Source: Streptomyces sindenensis (GTDB taxonomy: Bacteria; Actinomycetota; Actinomycetes; Streptomycetales; Streptomycetaceae). Taken from it: a DNA stretch of 64,000 bases. Made by a program: the position numbers and the translations under genes. Below are positions 42,704 through 51,347 of the stretch, one piece after another. The notes below the pieces were generated by a model, which was not told the origin of the DNA, searched no databases, and saw only the letters and a program-made list of their open reading frames with translations. Positions within the stretch are counted from its first letter, which is position 1; every line of letters starts with the position of its first letter. The stretch lies in NCBI RefSeq assembly GCF_014649035.1, contig NZ_BMSG01000019.1:62001-126000 (forward strand). Reading direction: 5' to 3'.

Positions 42704-44188
42704 ATGCCGCTGTCGCACGACCACATCCGCACCACCGTCGAGACCTACCTCACGCGCCACCCTCACGAGCGTGAGCGGCTCGGCGCCTTCCTGGACGCCC
42801 TCGGACGTCCCACCGACATCGCCAGCCGCTCCACCTTCACCGGGCACGTCACCTGCGGCGCGATCGTCGTCGATTCGCTCGGCCGCGTCCTGCACGTGCT
42901 GCACCTGGCCAGCGGCAAGGTCCTCCCGCCGGGTGGACACAGCGAGCCCGCTGATGAGTCCCTGCGAGCAACGGCCCTGCGGGAACTGCACGAGGAGACA
43001 GGGATTCCGCCCCAGGCCGTCACGCCGTGGCCCGGCTACGAGACGGTGCCGCTCGACATCGACATCCACGACATCGACGCCCGCCCGGGCAAAGGCGAAC
43101 CGGGCCACCAGCACTTCGACCTCCGGTTCCTCTTCCGCCTGCGTGCCGAGACCGCACCGCCGGTCGTGCTGCAGGAGGAAGAGGTCGGCGGCATCGAGTG
43201 GCGGACCGTGGACAAGGTGGTCTCCCCCTCCCTGCGCGAGAAGCTGCTCAAGGTCCCGCTGACCGTCGGACAAGAAGCGGCCAACGCCTCCGTTCTGCTC
43301 TACAACGACCGCGGCGAGTACCTGCTCCACCTGCGCGACTCCTTCCCCGGCCTGATCCGGGAGCCGGGCATGTGGTCCCTGCTGGGCGGCGGACGAGAAC
43401 CCCAGGACCCCACCCTGAAACACACCGCGCGGCGTGAACTGGCCGAGGAAGCCGGCCTCGACATCGCCGACCTGACCCCGTTCGGCACCGAGTACGCCTC
43501 CGACGACGCCGGCGGAACCGTGCCCATCGCCATCTATGCCGGCCGCTGGAACGGCGATCCCGGCGAACTCCGTTTGACGGAAGGGGTGATGCTCGCCTGG
43601 TTCGCCCCGGAGGACCTCCACCGCCTCCGTATCACCGATACCACCAGCGACCTGGTGCGACGGCACTCCGCCAGCCGCCCGGCCAGCACCACGTCCCGGA
43701 GCGGGCTCCCACCGGAGAAGGAGGAATGTCCAGCTCCACCGCACGGCACGGTCCTCAACGTGATCGGCGTCCATCTCTACCTGGAAAGGCCCGATGGAGC
43801 CGTGCTGCTCGGGCTGCGCCACCCCGGCTCCACGTTCGCGCCGTCCACCTGGCACGTCCTCGCCGGCCACTGCGAGCAGGAGAACGCCATCACCTGCCTG
43901 ATCAGAGAGGCACGGGAAGAAGCCGGCCTCCACATCGAGCGCCAGGACGTCGAACTCGTCCACGTCGTCCACCACATCGACAAGGCCGGGGACCGGCCCC
44001 GCATGGGTCTGTTCTTCCGCGCCCGCGCCTGGAGCGGCGAGCCGGAGCTGCGCGAGCCGGAGAAGTGCACCCAGTGGGCGTTCTGGGACCCGAACGCGCT
44101 CCCCGACGACCTCGTCCCCTACACCAGGGTGGCCATCGGGAAGATCCGGAACGGGGAGCCGTACAGCGAGACGGGCTGGCCCGCATGA
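42704..44188 (+). CDS. Protein with three tandem NUDIX domains
   Basis: The 494-residue protein carries three NUDIX boxes. Box 1 starts PPGGHSEPADES and has RELHEETG (about 75-100). Box 2 starts LLGGGREPQDPT and has RELAEEAG (about 227-251). Box 3 starts LAGHCEQENA and has REAREEAG (about 386-408). Each keeps the REx2EE metal-binding helix. NUDIX enzymes hydrolyse nucleoside diphosphates linked to another group. The loop of box 3 is one residue short, so its activity may differ. The stop overlaps the ATG of the kinase-VanX gene (ATGA), so the two are coupled. Confidence 0.85.
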   Translation: MPLSHDHIRTTVETYLTRHPHERERLGAFLDALGRPTDIASRSTFTGHVTCGAIVVDSLGRVLHVLHLASGKVLPPGGHSEPADESLRATALRELHEETGIPPQAVTPWPGYETVPLDIDIHDIDARPGKGEPGHQHFDLRFLFRLRAETAPPVVLQEEEVGGIEWRTVDKVVSPSLREKLLKVPLTVGQEAANASVLLYNDRGEYLLHLRDSFPGLIREPGMWSLLGGGREPQDPTLKHTARRELAEEAGLDIADLTPFGTEYASDDAGGTVPIAIYAGRWNGDPGELRLTEGVMLAWFAPEDLHRLRITDTTSDLVRRHSASRPASTTSRSGLPPEKEECPAPPHGTVLNVIGVHLYLERPDGAVLLGLRHPGSTFAPSTWHVLAGHCEQENAITCLIREAREEAGLHIERQDVELVHVVHHIDKAGDRPRMGLFFRARAWSGEPELREPEKCTQWAFWDPNALPDDLVPYTRVAIGKIRNGEPYSETGWPA

Positions 44189-45495
44189 CCGGTACACCGG
44201 ACCGCGCACACCGTCACACATCCACTACGGCTGCGGTCGGCCGTCCGGACACTCGCCTCGTGGTGATCCGCGGCAACTCTGCGTCAGGCAAGTCCAGCGT
44301 GGCCCAGGGCCTGCGAGATCACCACGGCCGCGGGATCGCGATCGTGAGCCAGGACGTGATCCGCCGGAACGTGCTCAGGGAACACGACACCGCTCGCGGT
44401 GCCAACATCGCCCTGCTGGGCAGCATCGCTCGCGAAGCCTTGAACGCCGGCTTTCACGTGGTGCTCGAAGGGATTCTGTACGCCGACCGCTACAGCCACA
44501 TGATCACGTCGCTGGTTCGGGACCACCGCGGCGTCTCGGCCTGCTACTACCTCGACGTACCGCTGGAGGTGACGCTGGCCCGGCACGCCTCGAAGGCGGA
44601 CGCCGCGTACCTGGAACAGGTCACGGACGCCCACCTCACCTCCTGGTACCGGGAGCTCGACTTGTTGCCGGGTGGGCTGGAGACCGTGATCCGGGCCGAC
44701 AGCACCCTGCGGGAGTCCGTCGCCCGGATCGTGCGCGACACCGATCCGTTTGCTGCCGCCCCTGCCAGGCAGGCCCGGCGCAGGCCGTCACAGGGAGACG
44801 CGATGAACCCGGTACTGATGTCCGATCCGCGCGTAGCGGCGATTCCGGTGCGCGAGTGCGGGGAGCCGCTCGTCGACGTGCGTGATCACGGCTTCCGCGT
44901 CGATCCCCGCGAGCAGGATCCGCTGGGCGCGTACGCCCACGTCCGCGAGGGCGTCCTGGCACGGCTGCAGCACGCCCGTTCGCTCCTGCCCGCAGGCACC
45001 GATCTGCTCTTCATCGAGGGCTACCGGCCGCTGGCTCTCCAGGAGCGCTACTTCACCGCGTACCGGGACGAGCCGGCCGTCGCTCACCCGGACTGGGAGG
45101 CTGAGCAACTGCACCACGCCGCCGGCCGGTTCGTGTCGCCGCCGGAGATCGCGCCCCACTCCGCGGGCGCGGCCGTGGACGTGACCCTCGTCGACCAGGA
45201 CGGCCACGAACTCGACCTCGGCACCCGCGTCAACGCCTCCCCCGAGGAGAGCGACGGGGCCTGCTTCACGCACGCCCCGAACCTCGGCGACCAGGCGCGC
45301 TACCACCGCACCCTCCTGCTCAACGCCATGGACGGCGCGGGCTTTACGAACTACGGGACCGAGTTCTGGCACTTCTCGGCAGCAGACCGGTACGACGCTC
45401 TGATGCGGCGGGAGCCATACGCGCGCTACGGACCGATCGAACTGCCCCAGCTGTGCTGTCCCGGGACGTTGGTGACACGCGTGCTGGATTCTTGA
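44185..45495 (+). CDS. Fusion of a P-loop kinase and a VanX-type D-Ala-D-Ala dipeptidase
   Basis: Residues 1-195 are a small P-loop kinase (Walker A GNSASGKSS at 30-38, then IVSQDVIRRNVL). Residues about 207-436 are an M15D VanX-like peptidase: IEGYRPLALQERYF (R281), zinc ligands H325 and D332 in PHSAGAAVDVTL, and the E393/H396 pair in TEFWHFS. VanX cleaves D-Ala-D-Ala. The frame is continuous. An internal ATG at 44803 with an AGGGAG site directly precedes the peptidase part, so a separate peptidase may also be made. Substrates unknown. Confidence 0.8.
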   Translation: MTGTPDRAHRHTSTTAAVGRPDTRLVVIRGNSASGKSSVAQGLRDHHGRGIAIVSQDVIRRNVLREHDTARGANIALLGSIAREALNAGFHVVLEGILYADRYSHMITSLVRDHRGVSACYYLDVPLEVTLARHASKADAAYLEQVTDAHLTSWYRELDLLPGGLETVIRADSTLRESVARIVRDTDPFAAAPARQARRRPSQGDAMNPVLMSDPRVAAIPVRECGEPLVDVRDHGFRVDPREQDPLGAYAHVREGVLARLQHARSLLPAGTDLLFIEGYRPLALQERYFTAYRDEPAVAHPDWEAEQLHHAAGRFVSPPEIAPHSAGAAVDVTLVDQDGHELDLGTRVNASPEESDGACFTHAPNLGDQARYHRTLLLNAMDGAGFTNYGTEFWHFSAADRYDALMRREPYARYGPIELPQLCCPGTLVTRVLDS

Positions 45496-45676
45496 TACGG
45501 GTGGGGGCGTCCGGCTCGGCGGCGAGACGAGAAGTGCCCCGCCCCGCCGGGACGGGACGGAACCCCTCCCCCATAAGCGCAGGGAAAACTCGTCCGTGCG
45601 CCGATGCGGGTACCACGCGGCCGCTGCTTGGATCAGCCTGTCAACCGCGATCCTGTTGGTTCCGAGGAAGGAAGTG

Positions 45677-45694
45677 GCGGTAGTCGTCTACCGC
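45677..45694 (+). promoter_or_regulatory. Leader hairpin/operator upstream of the DAHP synthase start
   Basis: GCGGTAG, TCGT, CTACCGC is a perfect 7-bp hairpin lying between a GAGGAAGGAAG purine run (45664-45674) and the ATG at 45706. Folding would bring that Shine-Dalgarno-like run to near-normal distance. Alternatively it is an operator. No other ribosome binding site is visible. Confidence 0.45.
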
Positions 45695-45705
45695 ACATTC
45701 CGAAC

Positions 45706-47049
45706 ATGACAAAAAATGAACCCGTCCGCGATTCCTGGCGTGCCAAACCCGCCGCCCAGCAGCCTTCTTGGCCGGATTCCGAGGCCCTGACCTCCGTTCT
45801 CACCGATCTGTCGACCGCGGTCCCGCTGGTCTTCGCGGGCGAGTGCGACCAGTTGCGTACGCGCATGGCGGCCGTCGCGAGGGGGGAGGCATTTCTCCTC
45901 CAGGGCGGCGACTGCGCGGAGAGTTTCGCCGCCGTCTCGGCCGACAACATCCGTAACACGCTCAAGACGATTCTCCAGATGGCCGTGGTGCTGACCTATG
46001 CGGGATCGGTGCCCGTGGTCAAGGTCGGCCGCATGGGCGGCCAGTATTCCAAGCCGCGGTCCCAGGACACCGAGACCCGGAACGGGGTGACCCTTCCGGT
46101 CTACCGCGGCGATTCGGTCAACGGCCCGGATTTCACGGCCGCTTCCCGCACGCCCGACCCCGAGCGGCTGCGGCGCATGTACAACGCGTCCGCCGCCACG
46201 CTGAACCTCGTGCGCGCCTTCACCGCCGGCGGATACGCGGCACTGGACCAGGTCCACGCCTGGAATCAGGACTTCGTGGCGCTGTCCGCCAGCGGCGAGC
46301 GCTATGAGCGGCTGGCCCGGGAGATCGACCGGGCCCTGGCCTTCATGAAGGCGTGCGGGGCGCATCCCGACGCCCTGGACGACGTCGAGTTCTACTCCAG
46401 CCACGAGGCCCTGATCCTCGACTACGAGGCAGCCCTGACCCGGGTGGACTCGCGCGGCGGTGACCTCTACGACACCTCCGCCCATATGCTCTGGATCGGC
46501 GAGCGCACCCGTCAACTCGACGGAGCGCACGTCGCGTTCGCCTCGACGGTACGCAACCCCATCGCGGTGAAGCTCGGCCCCGGCGTGTCGGCGGACGAGG
46601 TCCTCGCGCTGATCGACAAGCTCGATCCGGACCGCGAGCCGGGCCGGCTCAGCTTCATCACCAGGATGGGCGCGGAGAAGGTCCGCGACGCGCTGCCCCC
46701 TCTCGTGGAGAAGGTCAGCGCGAGCGGTGCCCAGGTCGCCTGGATCTGCGACCCGATGCACGGCAACACCTTCAAGACCGCCGGCGGATACAAGACGCGC
46801 AGCCTCGACGCGATGCTCGACGAGGTCAGAGGCTTCTTCGAGACCCATCGCTCGCTGGGCACCCACCCGGGCGGCATCCATGTGGAGTTGACCGGCAGCG
46901 ACGTGACCGAGTGCGTGGGCGGTGGCGACGAGGTGCACGTCGACCAGCTCCCCCTGCGCTACGAGACGGTCTGCGACCCCCGGCTCAATCGCCGTCAGTC
47001 GCTGGATCTGGCCTTCCTCGTGGCGGAGATGTACCGGGGAGAGCAGTGA
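45706..47049 (+). CDS. aroF: DAHP synthase, class II (plant/actinobacterial type)
   Basis: The N-terminus SWRAKPAAQQPSWPDSEAL, LVFAGECDQLR, LLQGGDCAESF (metal-site Cys), KVGRMGGQYSKPRS and the final HVDQLPLRYETVCDPRLNR are typical of the 447-residue class II enzyme. It joins phosphoenolpyruvate and erythrose 4-phosphate, the first step of the shikimate pathway. Extra copies are usual in gene clusters that draw on shikimate or chorismate. The start agrees with family N-termini. The 3' end overlaps the convergent response-regulator gene by 55 bases. Confidence 0.93.
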   Translation: MTKNEPVRDSWRAKPAAQQPSWPDSEALTSVLTDLSTAVPLVFAGECDQLRTRMAAVARGEAFLLQGGDCAESFAAVSADNIRNTLKTILQMAVVLTYAGSVPVVKVGRMGGQYSKPRSQDTETRNGVTLPVYRGDSVNGPDFTAASRTPDPERLRRMYNASAATLNLVRAFTAGGYAALDQVHAWNQDFVALSASGERYERLAREIDRALAFMKACGAHPDALDDVEFYSSHEALILDYEAALTRVDSRGGDLYDTSAHMLWIGERTRQLDGAHVAFASTVRNPIAVKLGPGVSADEVLALIDKLDPDREPGRLSFITRMGAEKVRDALPPLVEKVSASGAQVAWICDPMHGNTFKTAGGYKTRSLDAMLDEVRGFFETHRSLGTHPGGIHVELTGSDVTECVGGGDEVHVDQLPLRYETVCDPRLNRRQSLDLAFLVAEMYRGEQ

Positions 47050-47792
47050 GACCGGCCCGGGACGCGGGCTGACCCCGAGGGTGGCTCCGCGTCCCGGGCC
47101 ATGAACTCCCGTACGGCCAGGACGGCCTGGACCCGGTTGCGGGCACCGAGCTTGGTCAGGGCGTTGGACACATGGCTCTTCACCGTGGTCGGCGAGATCC
47201 GCAGCTGGTCGGCCACCTCGGACGTGGTCCGGCTCTCGGCGAGCAGCCACAGGACCTGGCGCTCCCGCGGGGACAGCGATTCGACCAGCCGGGTCATGGG
47301 CGGTTCGCCGGGCCGCTCCCGCGTCGCCGACGCGTCCCATCCCGCCTCGCGTCGCATCACGCGCCGGTGGATCTGCGGCGAGATCACCGAGAGTCCGGCG
47401 CTCACGGCCCGGACCGCTCCCACCAGGTTCGGCATCGCGGCCTCCTTCAGCAGGCACCCCGTGACGCCTGCGGCCAGCGCGGAGTCCAGCAGCCGGCCGG
47501 ACCAGCTGCTGCTGACGAGCAGGACGCGTTTGCCGTGACGCGCGGTCAGTTCGGCGACGAACGCCGGGATGTCCTGGCCGGGGCCGATGGAGACGATGAC
47601 GGCCTCGGCGTGTGCGGCCATGTCGACCGCGTCGTCGTCCTCCGGGTCGTCCGCGGAGACGACCTCCATCTGGTCGTCACGTTCGAGGATCGCGGTCAGG
47701 ACGTGGCGCGATATCGGATCCTGTTCGATCAGCAGGACCCTCACCCTGAGTCCTGTGCTGCGTTCACGCTCGATCAACTCGATACCAGCCAT
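46995..47792 (-). CDS. Atypical NarL/LuxR-type response regulator lacking the phospho-acceptor Asp
   Basis: The receiver domain starts VRVLLIEQDPISRHVLTAIL (acidic pair kept) and has the conserved Lys in GCLLKEAAMP. The third strand reads AVIVSIGPGQ, with Ser where the phosphorylated Asp should be. The C-terminal LuxR helix-turn-helix (LSPRERQVLWLLAESRTTSE, SPTTVKSHVSNALTKLGARN) is complete. It should bind DNA independently of a histidine kinase, and none is adjacent. A GGGGAGG site precedes the ATG. The last 30 or so residues overlap the end of the DAHP synthase gene. Confidence 0.85.
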   Translation of the reverse strand: MAGIELIERERSTGLRVRVLLIEQDPISRHVLTAILERDDQMEVVSADDPEDDDAVDMAAHAEAVIVSIGPGQDIPAFVAELTARHGKRVLLVSSSWSGRLLDSALAAGVTGCLLKEAAMPNLVGAVRAVSAGLSVISPQIHRRVMRREAGWDASATRERPGEPPMTRLVESLSPRERQVLWLLAESRTTSEVADQLRISPTTVKSHVSNALTKLGARNRVQAVLAVREFMARDAEPPSGSARVPGRSHCSPRYISATRKARSSD

Positions 47793-47924
47793 GGCGGCCT
47801 CCCCCTAGGTCGTACTGCCAGGGGTGCTGCCCCTGGCAGAGCTCGAGCACGCTGCGATCATCCATGCCCGGGCGGACCCCGTCATCCGCCGATGGACGAG
47901 GAGGGGGAGGGGCCCTGTTCGCCG

Positions 47925-48653
47925 TCAGCCGGCCATGGCGGAGCGGTGGCCGCCCAGCACCGTCTCCGCGGCGCGTTCGCACGAGCGCTGGAACAGCAGG
48001 ACGGCTTCAAGGCGGTTGCGGGCGCCCAGCTTGGTGAGGACGTGGGAGACATGGCTCTTGACCGTGGCGGGCGAGACGCGCAGCCGGGCCGCGGTCTCGG
48101 CTGTCGACATGCCCTCGGCCAGATTCCTCAGCACCTCCTGCTCGCGGGAGGTGAGCGTGGGCAGCAGTTCCTCGGCTCCGTCGGCCTGGCAGCCCGAAGG
48201 GGCGGGCGGGCGCTGGACATAGAGGGCGCGCAACTCCGGAGAGAGGACGGTGTGTCCGGAGGCGACCGCGCGGACGGCGGCCGCGACTCCGGCCGGCCCG
48301 AGGTCCTTCGCCAGGCAGCCGGTGGCGCCGGCCGCGAAGGCGGCGTCGAGACGGTACTTGTTCCAGTCGGTGCCGATGAGCAGCACGCGCGCCTCGCGCG
48401 AGGCCAGGAGGCGCACCCGGTCCATGGTGTTCTCGTGCGGGGCGGACACCAGCACCACCACATCGGCGCCGCCCAAGGGCCACTGGTGCAGGGGCTGTTG
48501 ACTGCCGATGGCGGCCACCACATCGAGGTGCCCCGATCTGCGCAGGACACGGGTGAGGACATGGCGCGATGCCGGGTCGCCGTCCGCCACCAGGACCCGC
48601 ACCTTTTCGTCGGTGGGCCGGCCGGCGCCGAGAAGATCACGCTCCAGAGACAT
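47925..48653 (-). CDS. Second atypical NarL/LuxR-type response regulator
   Basis: It is a paralogue of its neighbour: VRVLVADGDPASRHVLTRVL, a third strand DVVVLVSAPHEN without the phospho-acceptor Asp, and a complete LuxR DNA-binding domain (LTSREQEVLRNLAEGMSTAE, SPATVKSHVSHVLTKLGARN). The receiver may sense a small molecule, as JadR1-type regulators do. The ATG at 48651-48653 is chosen because AAGGG precedes it; a GTG five codons upstream lacks a site. It lies 132 bases upstream of the first regulator in the same direction. Confidence 0.85.
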   Translation of the reverse strand: MSLERDLLGAGRPTDEKVRVLVADGDPASRHVLTRVLRRSGHLDVVAAIGSQQPLHQWPLGGADVVVLVSAPHENTMDRVRLLASREARVLLIGTDWNKYRLDAAFAAGATGCLAKDLGPAGVAAAVRAVASGHTVLSPELRALYVQRPPAPSGCQADGAEELLPTLTSREQEVLRNLAEGMSTAETAARLRVSPATVKSHVSHVLTKLGARNRLEAVLLFQRSCERAAETVLGGHRSAMAG

Positions 48654-48713
48654 GGGTACGCCCTTCACGAGGATGCTCGGTTGACGGACGGGAGCCTAGT
48701 TCTCGGAATCTTG

Positions 48714-48728
48714 TTCAGCAATGCTGAA
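48714..48728. promoter_or_regulatory. Inverted repeat in the regulator/dhaL intergenic region
   Basis: TTCAGC, AAT, GCTGAA is a perfect 6-bp inverted repeat, followed by another TTCAG at 48734. It lies 61 bases upstream of the second regulator gene and is a candidate operator in the 344-base divergent gap. Confidence 0.4.
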
Positions 48729-48859
48729 TAGAGTTCAGGTGCACGCAGGCTCTCGCCACGCATGCCAGCCCTTCCGGCAATTCTGGCTGAAAATTATCGG
48801 AGAGCGCCCGGATTTAATCCCTGAGAAGCCGTTTGGCTTTCTCTTTACTCGGCGGCCCG

Positions 48860-48888
48860 TTGTTCGCGCCGGAGTGACGCACTAGAGT
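48860..48888 (+). promoter_or_regulatory. Predicted sigma-70-type promoter for the DhaL-like gene
   Basis: TTGTTC (48860-48865), a 17-bp spacer and TAGAGT (48883-48888) give a good promoter about 100 bases before the chosen GTG start at 48998. The surrounding DNA is unusually AT-rich for this window. Confidence 0.5.
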
Positions 48889-48997
48889 AAACGACCGGTC
48901 TGATTCCAGCCATTCACATGAACATCCCGCGGTGTCGCTTGACAATGTGGTCGAGGGGCGGCGTTCCCCCACCACCGTCGCAAGTGAAGGAAACCGT

Positions 48998-49639
48998 GTG
49001 GACAGAGCGCTTGCTCAATCCTGGCTCCTGGCTTTCGAAGAGGCAGCCCTTGCAGAGAAAGACCGTCTGACCACCCTGGACTCGGCCATAGGCGACGGGG
49101 ATCATGGAGTCAACCTCCACCGAGGGCTCTCCCGCGTTCGCCGATGGCTGGAATCGGGCGAAATTCCGGATGCTCCCGGCGAAGTGCTGCGGGAATCGGG
49201 AGCGCTGATCAGAGCCCATGTCGGAGGGGCCTCCGGGGTGCTGTACGGCGGCGCCTTCACCGCGATGGGAACCGCACTGCCGGTGACCGGGGCCGACGCC
49301 GCGCAGTTCGGGGACGCGCTCGCGGCCGGGCTCGACGCGATCGTCCGGCTGGGCGCCGCGGCACCGGGCGACAAGACGATGGTGGACGCCTTCACCCCGG
49401 CGCTGACGGCCTTCCGTTCCGTCCGGGCGGGGAATCTCGGCGCAGCCGTGTCGGCAGCGGCGTCGGCCGCCGCGGCCGGGGCCTGGTCCACGATCCCGAT
49501 GCAGGCGCGCAAGGGGCGGGCGTCCTACCTCGGGCATCGCAGCGTCGGGCACATGGACCCGGGCGCCGCGTCCACCACGCTCCTCTTCCGGTCACTGGCC
49601 CGGGTGGCGGCCCCGGCTTCCGCCAGGACCGCCCGGTGA
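48998..49639 (+). CDS. Dihydroxyacetone kinase DhaL-like subunit, without DhaK
   Basis: The 213-residue protein has the DhaL ADP/Mg site (SAIGDGDHGVNLHRGL with three Asp/His ligands), GGASGVLYGGAFTAMG, PGDKTMVDAFTPAL and GRASYLGHRSVGHMDPGA. DhaL binds ATP or ADP and phosphorylates dihydroxyacetone held by DhaK. No DhaK or PTS partner is nearby. The GTG at 48998 with a GAAGGA site is preferred to the in-frame ATG 66 bases upstream. It may phosphorylate a cluster-specific triose or ketone, or work with a distant partner. Confidence 0.85.
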   Translation: MDRALAQSWLLAFEEAALAEKDRLTTLDSAIGDGDHGVNLHRGLSRVRRWLESGEIPDAPGEVLRESGALIRAHVGGASGVLYGGAFTAMGTALPVTGADAAQFGDALAAGLDAIVRLGAAAPGDKTMVDAFTPALTAFRSVRAGNLGAAVSAAASAAAAGAWSTIPMQARKGRASYLGHRSVGHMDPGAASTTLLFRSLARVAAPASARTAR

Positions 49640-49695
49640 AGCCGGCGTACGTACGGGAAGACGGCCCGCACGCCCGGCGGCTCCACCGGGACCGC

Positions 49696-50229
49696 TCAGG
49701 CGTGGCGCGCGCGGTACATGGCCGCCTTGGCGCGGTTGCCGCACCGGGTCATGTCGCACCACCGCCGCGAGCCGCGGTGCGAGCGGTCGACATAGAGGCG
49801 TGTGCAGCGCGGCGCGGAGCACTCCTTCACCGGGTGGGCCGACTGGAGGAGCAGTTCCACGGCGTCCCGGGCCACTACTGAAAGGGCGGCGTCGACCTCG
49901 CCGTGGCGCTTCACCGCGCCGTCCGGCAGCAGTTCGACGCGGGCCGGATTGGGGGCCGCGGCGAGGTTCACCACGGCGCAGTCCTCCGGGACGTACGGAG
50001 AGCCGGAGGCCGAGGCGAGAAACAGGCGGTAGACGGCTTCCCGCAGATCCACCGCCGCCTCCAGGTCGGTGTGCGTCGCCGTCGGCGGGTCGTCGAGAAC
50101 CCCCGAGGCGGCGCACCAGGCGGACAGATCGGCCGATGTGGTCAGGAGGTCCAGCGGGGCATCGCGTCGGGCCTGCACCGTTCCGACGAAGTCAAGGGCC
50201 ACGCTGCCACTGACAAATGCGAAGTTCAT
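49696..50229 (-). CDS. CGNR zinc-finger transcriptional regulator with ABATE domain
   Basis: Residues 1-120 match the ABATE (stress-induced) domain (VSGSVALDFVGTVQAR, EAVDLREAVYRLFLA). The C-terminus is a CGNR zinc finger (APRCTRLYVDRSHRGSRRWC, MTRCGNRAKAAMYRAR). Such proteins are likely DNA-binding regulators in actinobacteria and often flank transporter or resistance genes. It is divergent from the EamA transporter gene (100 bases) and may control it. Confidence 0.88.
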   Translation of the reverse strand: MNFAFVSGSVALDFVGTVQARRDAPLDLLTTSADLSAWCAASGVLDDPPTATHTDLEAAVDLREAVYRLFLASASGSPYVPEDCAVVNLAAAPNPARVELLPDGAVKRHGEVDAALSVVARDAVELLLQSAHPVKECSAPRCTRLYVDRSHRGSRRWCDMTRCGNRAKAAMYRARHA

Positions 50230-50329
50230 GCCGTCAGGGTAACCACATTGACTGGTTGATCCACAGCTCGGTAGGGTTCCAGCGAACCTGTCTGTACGGT
50301 TACTTTTCCCCGTGGGAGGCGTCTCCGCC

Positions 50330-51235
50330 ATGCAACGCGACGATCTGAAGACTGCTCCGGCGGAGCAGCCCACCGCCGCCCCGCCGCCGCCCTGGGCCAC
50401 AGCTGCGGTCCCGGCCGTCTTCGTGGTCCTGTGGAGCAGCGCGTTCATCGCGGCCGTGCTCGGCACCGACGCGGCACCGCCCCTCCTGCTGACGTTCGCC
50501 CGCTTCGCGATCGCCGGCGTCCTGCTCGCGGTGATCGCCGGGGTGAGCGGATCGTCCTGGCCGCGGGGGCGGCTGCTCCTGCATGTCGTCGTCGTCGGCC
50601 TCCTGATGCAGGCGGTGCAGTTCGGCGCCTTCTACACGGCCATCGGCGCGGGGCTGCCCGGGGGCGTCGTGGCGCTGATCCAGGGGTTCAACCCCGTGCT
50701 GATCGCCCTGCTGGCCGGCATGTTCCTGGGCGAGAAGATCACCGGACGCCAGTGGCTGGGCTTCGTCATCGGTGGCGCCGGGGTGCTGCTCGCGGTCGGC
50801 GGAGCGCTGCACTTCTCCGTCAGCGCGATCGTGCTGTCCTTCATCGGACTCCTCGGGCTGAGTGTGGGCACCGTCTATCAGAAGCGGTTCACCCCGGGAG
50901 CCGACGTCCGCAGCAGCACGGCCGTGCACTTCCTCGCCAGCGCCCCGGTGATGGGAATCCTGACCCTGACGCTGGAGGATCCCGAGGTCACCGACTGGGG
51001 CGCGTTCGGCGGATCGCTGGCCTGGATCGTCCTCATCAATTCCGTGGGCACGTTCCTGCTGCTCAATTTCATGCTCAAGAAGCAGGCCGCGAACCGGGTG
51101 GGCACGCTCTTCTTCCTCACCCCCGCCGTCACGGCCCTGCTCGCCTGGCTGATCATCGGCCAGACGCTCAACCTTTCCGCGATCTTCGGGCTGGTTCTCG
51201 GCGGTGTCGGAGTTCTGCTCGCGGCACGCAAATAG
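50330..51235 (+). CDS. EamA/DMT-family exporter
   Basis: The protein has ten hydrophobic helices in two EamA repeats (TAAVPAVFVVLWSSAFIAAV and LIQGFNPVLIALLAGMFLGE; final repeat VGTLFFLTPAVTALLAWLII). The 301-residue length is normal for the drug/metabolite transporter family, which exports amino acids and small metabolites. Located inside the cluster, it is the best candidate for product export. The ATG at 50330 has a GGGAGG site; a GTG 18 bases upstream is an alternative. Confidence 0.85.
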   Translation: MQRDDLKTAPAEQPTAAPPPPWATAAVPAVFVVLWSSAFIAAVLGTDAAPPLLLTFARFAIAGVLLAVIAGVSGSSWPRGRLLLHVVVVGLLMQAVQFGAFYTAIGAGLPGGVVALIQGFNPVLIALLAGMFLGEKITGRQWLGFVIGGAGVLLAVGGALHFSVSAIVLSFIGLLGLSVGTVYQKRFTPGADVRSSTAVHFLASAPVMGILTLTLEDPEVTDWGAFGGSLAWIVLINSVGTFLLLNFMLKKQAANRVGTLFFLTPAVTALLAWLIIGQTLNLSAIFGLVLGGVGVLLAARK

Positions 51236-51347
51236 AACCGGCCGCTTCTCCGGATCCGGCTGCTTCCCCGAATTCTGTCTCGATTTCGGTTCCCGCACGA
51301 TGCGTCCGGTCATGACGCATTCGGCCACAGAGAGAAAAGAGAAAGAC

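Noticed and set aside
47172..48731. Long + strand frame opposite the two response regulators
   Set aside because: It is the antisense of clear LuxR-type genes with no recognisable domain.
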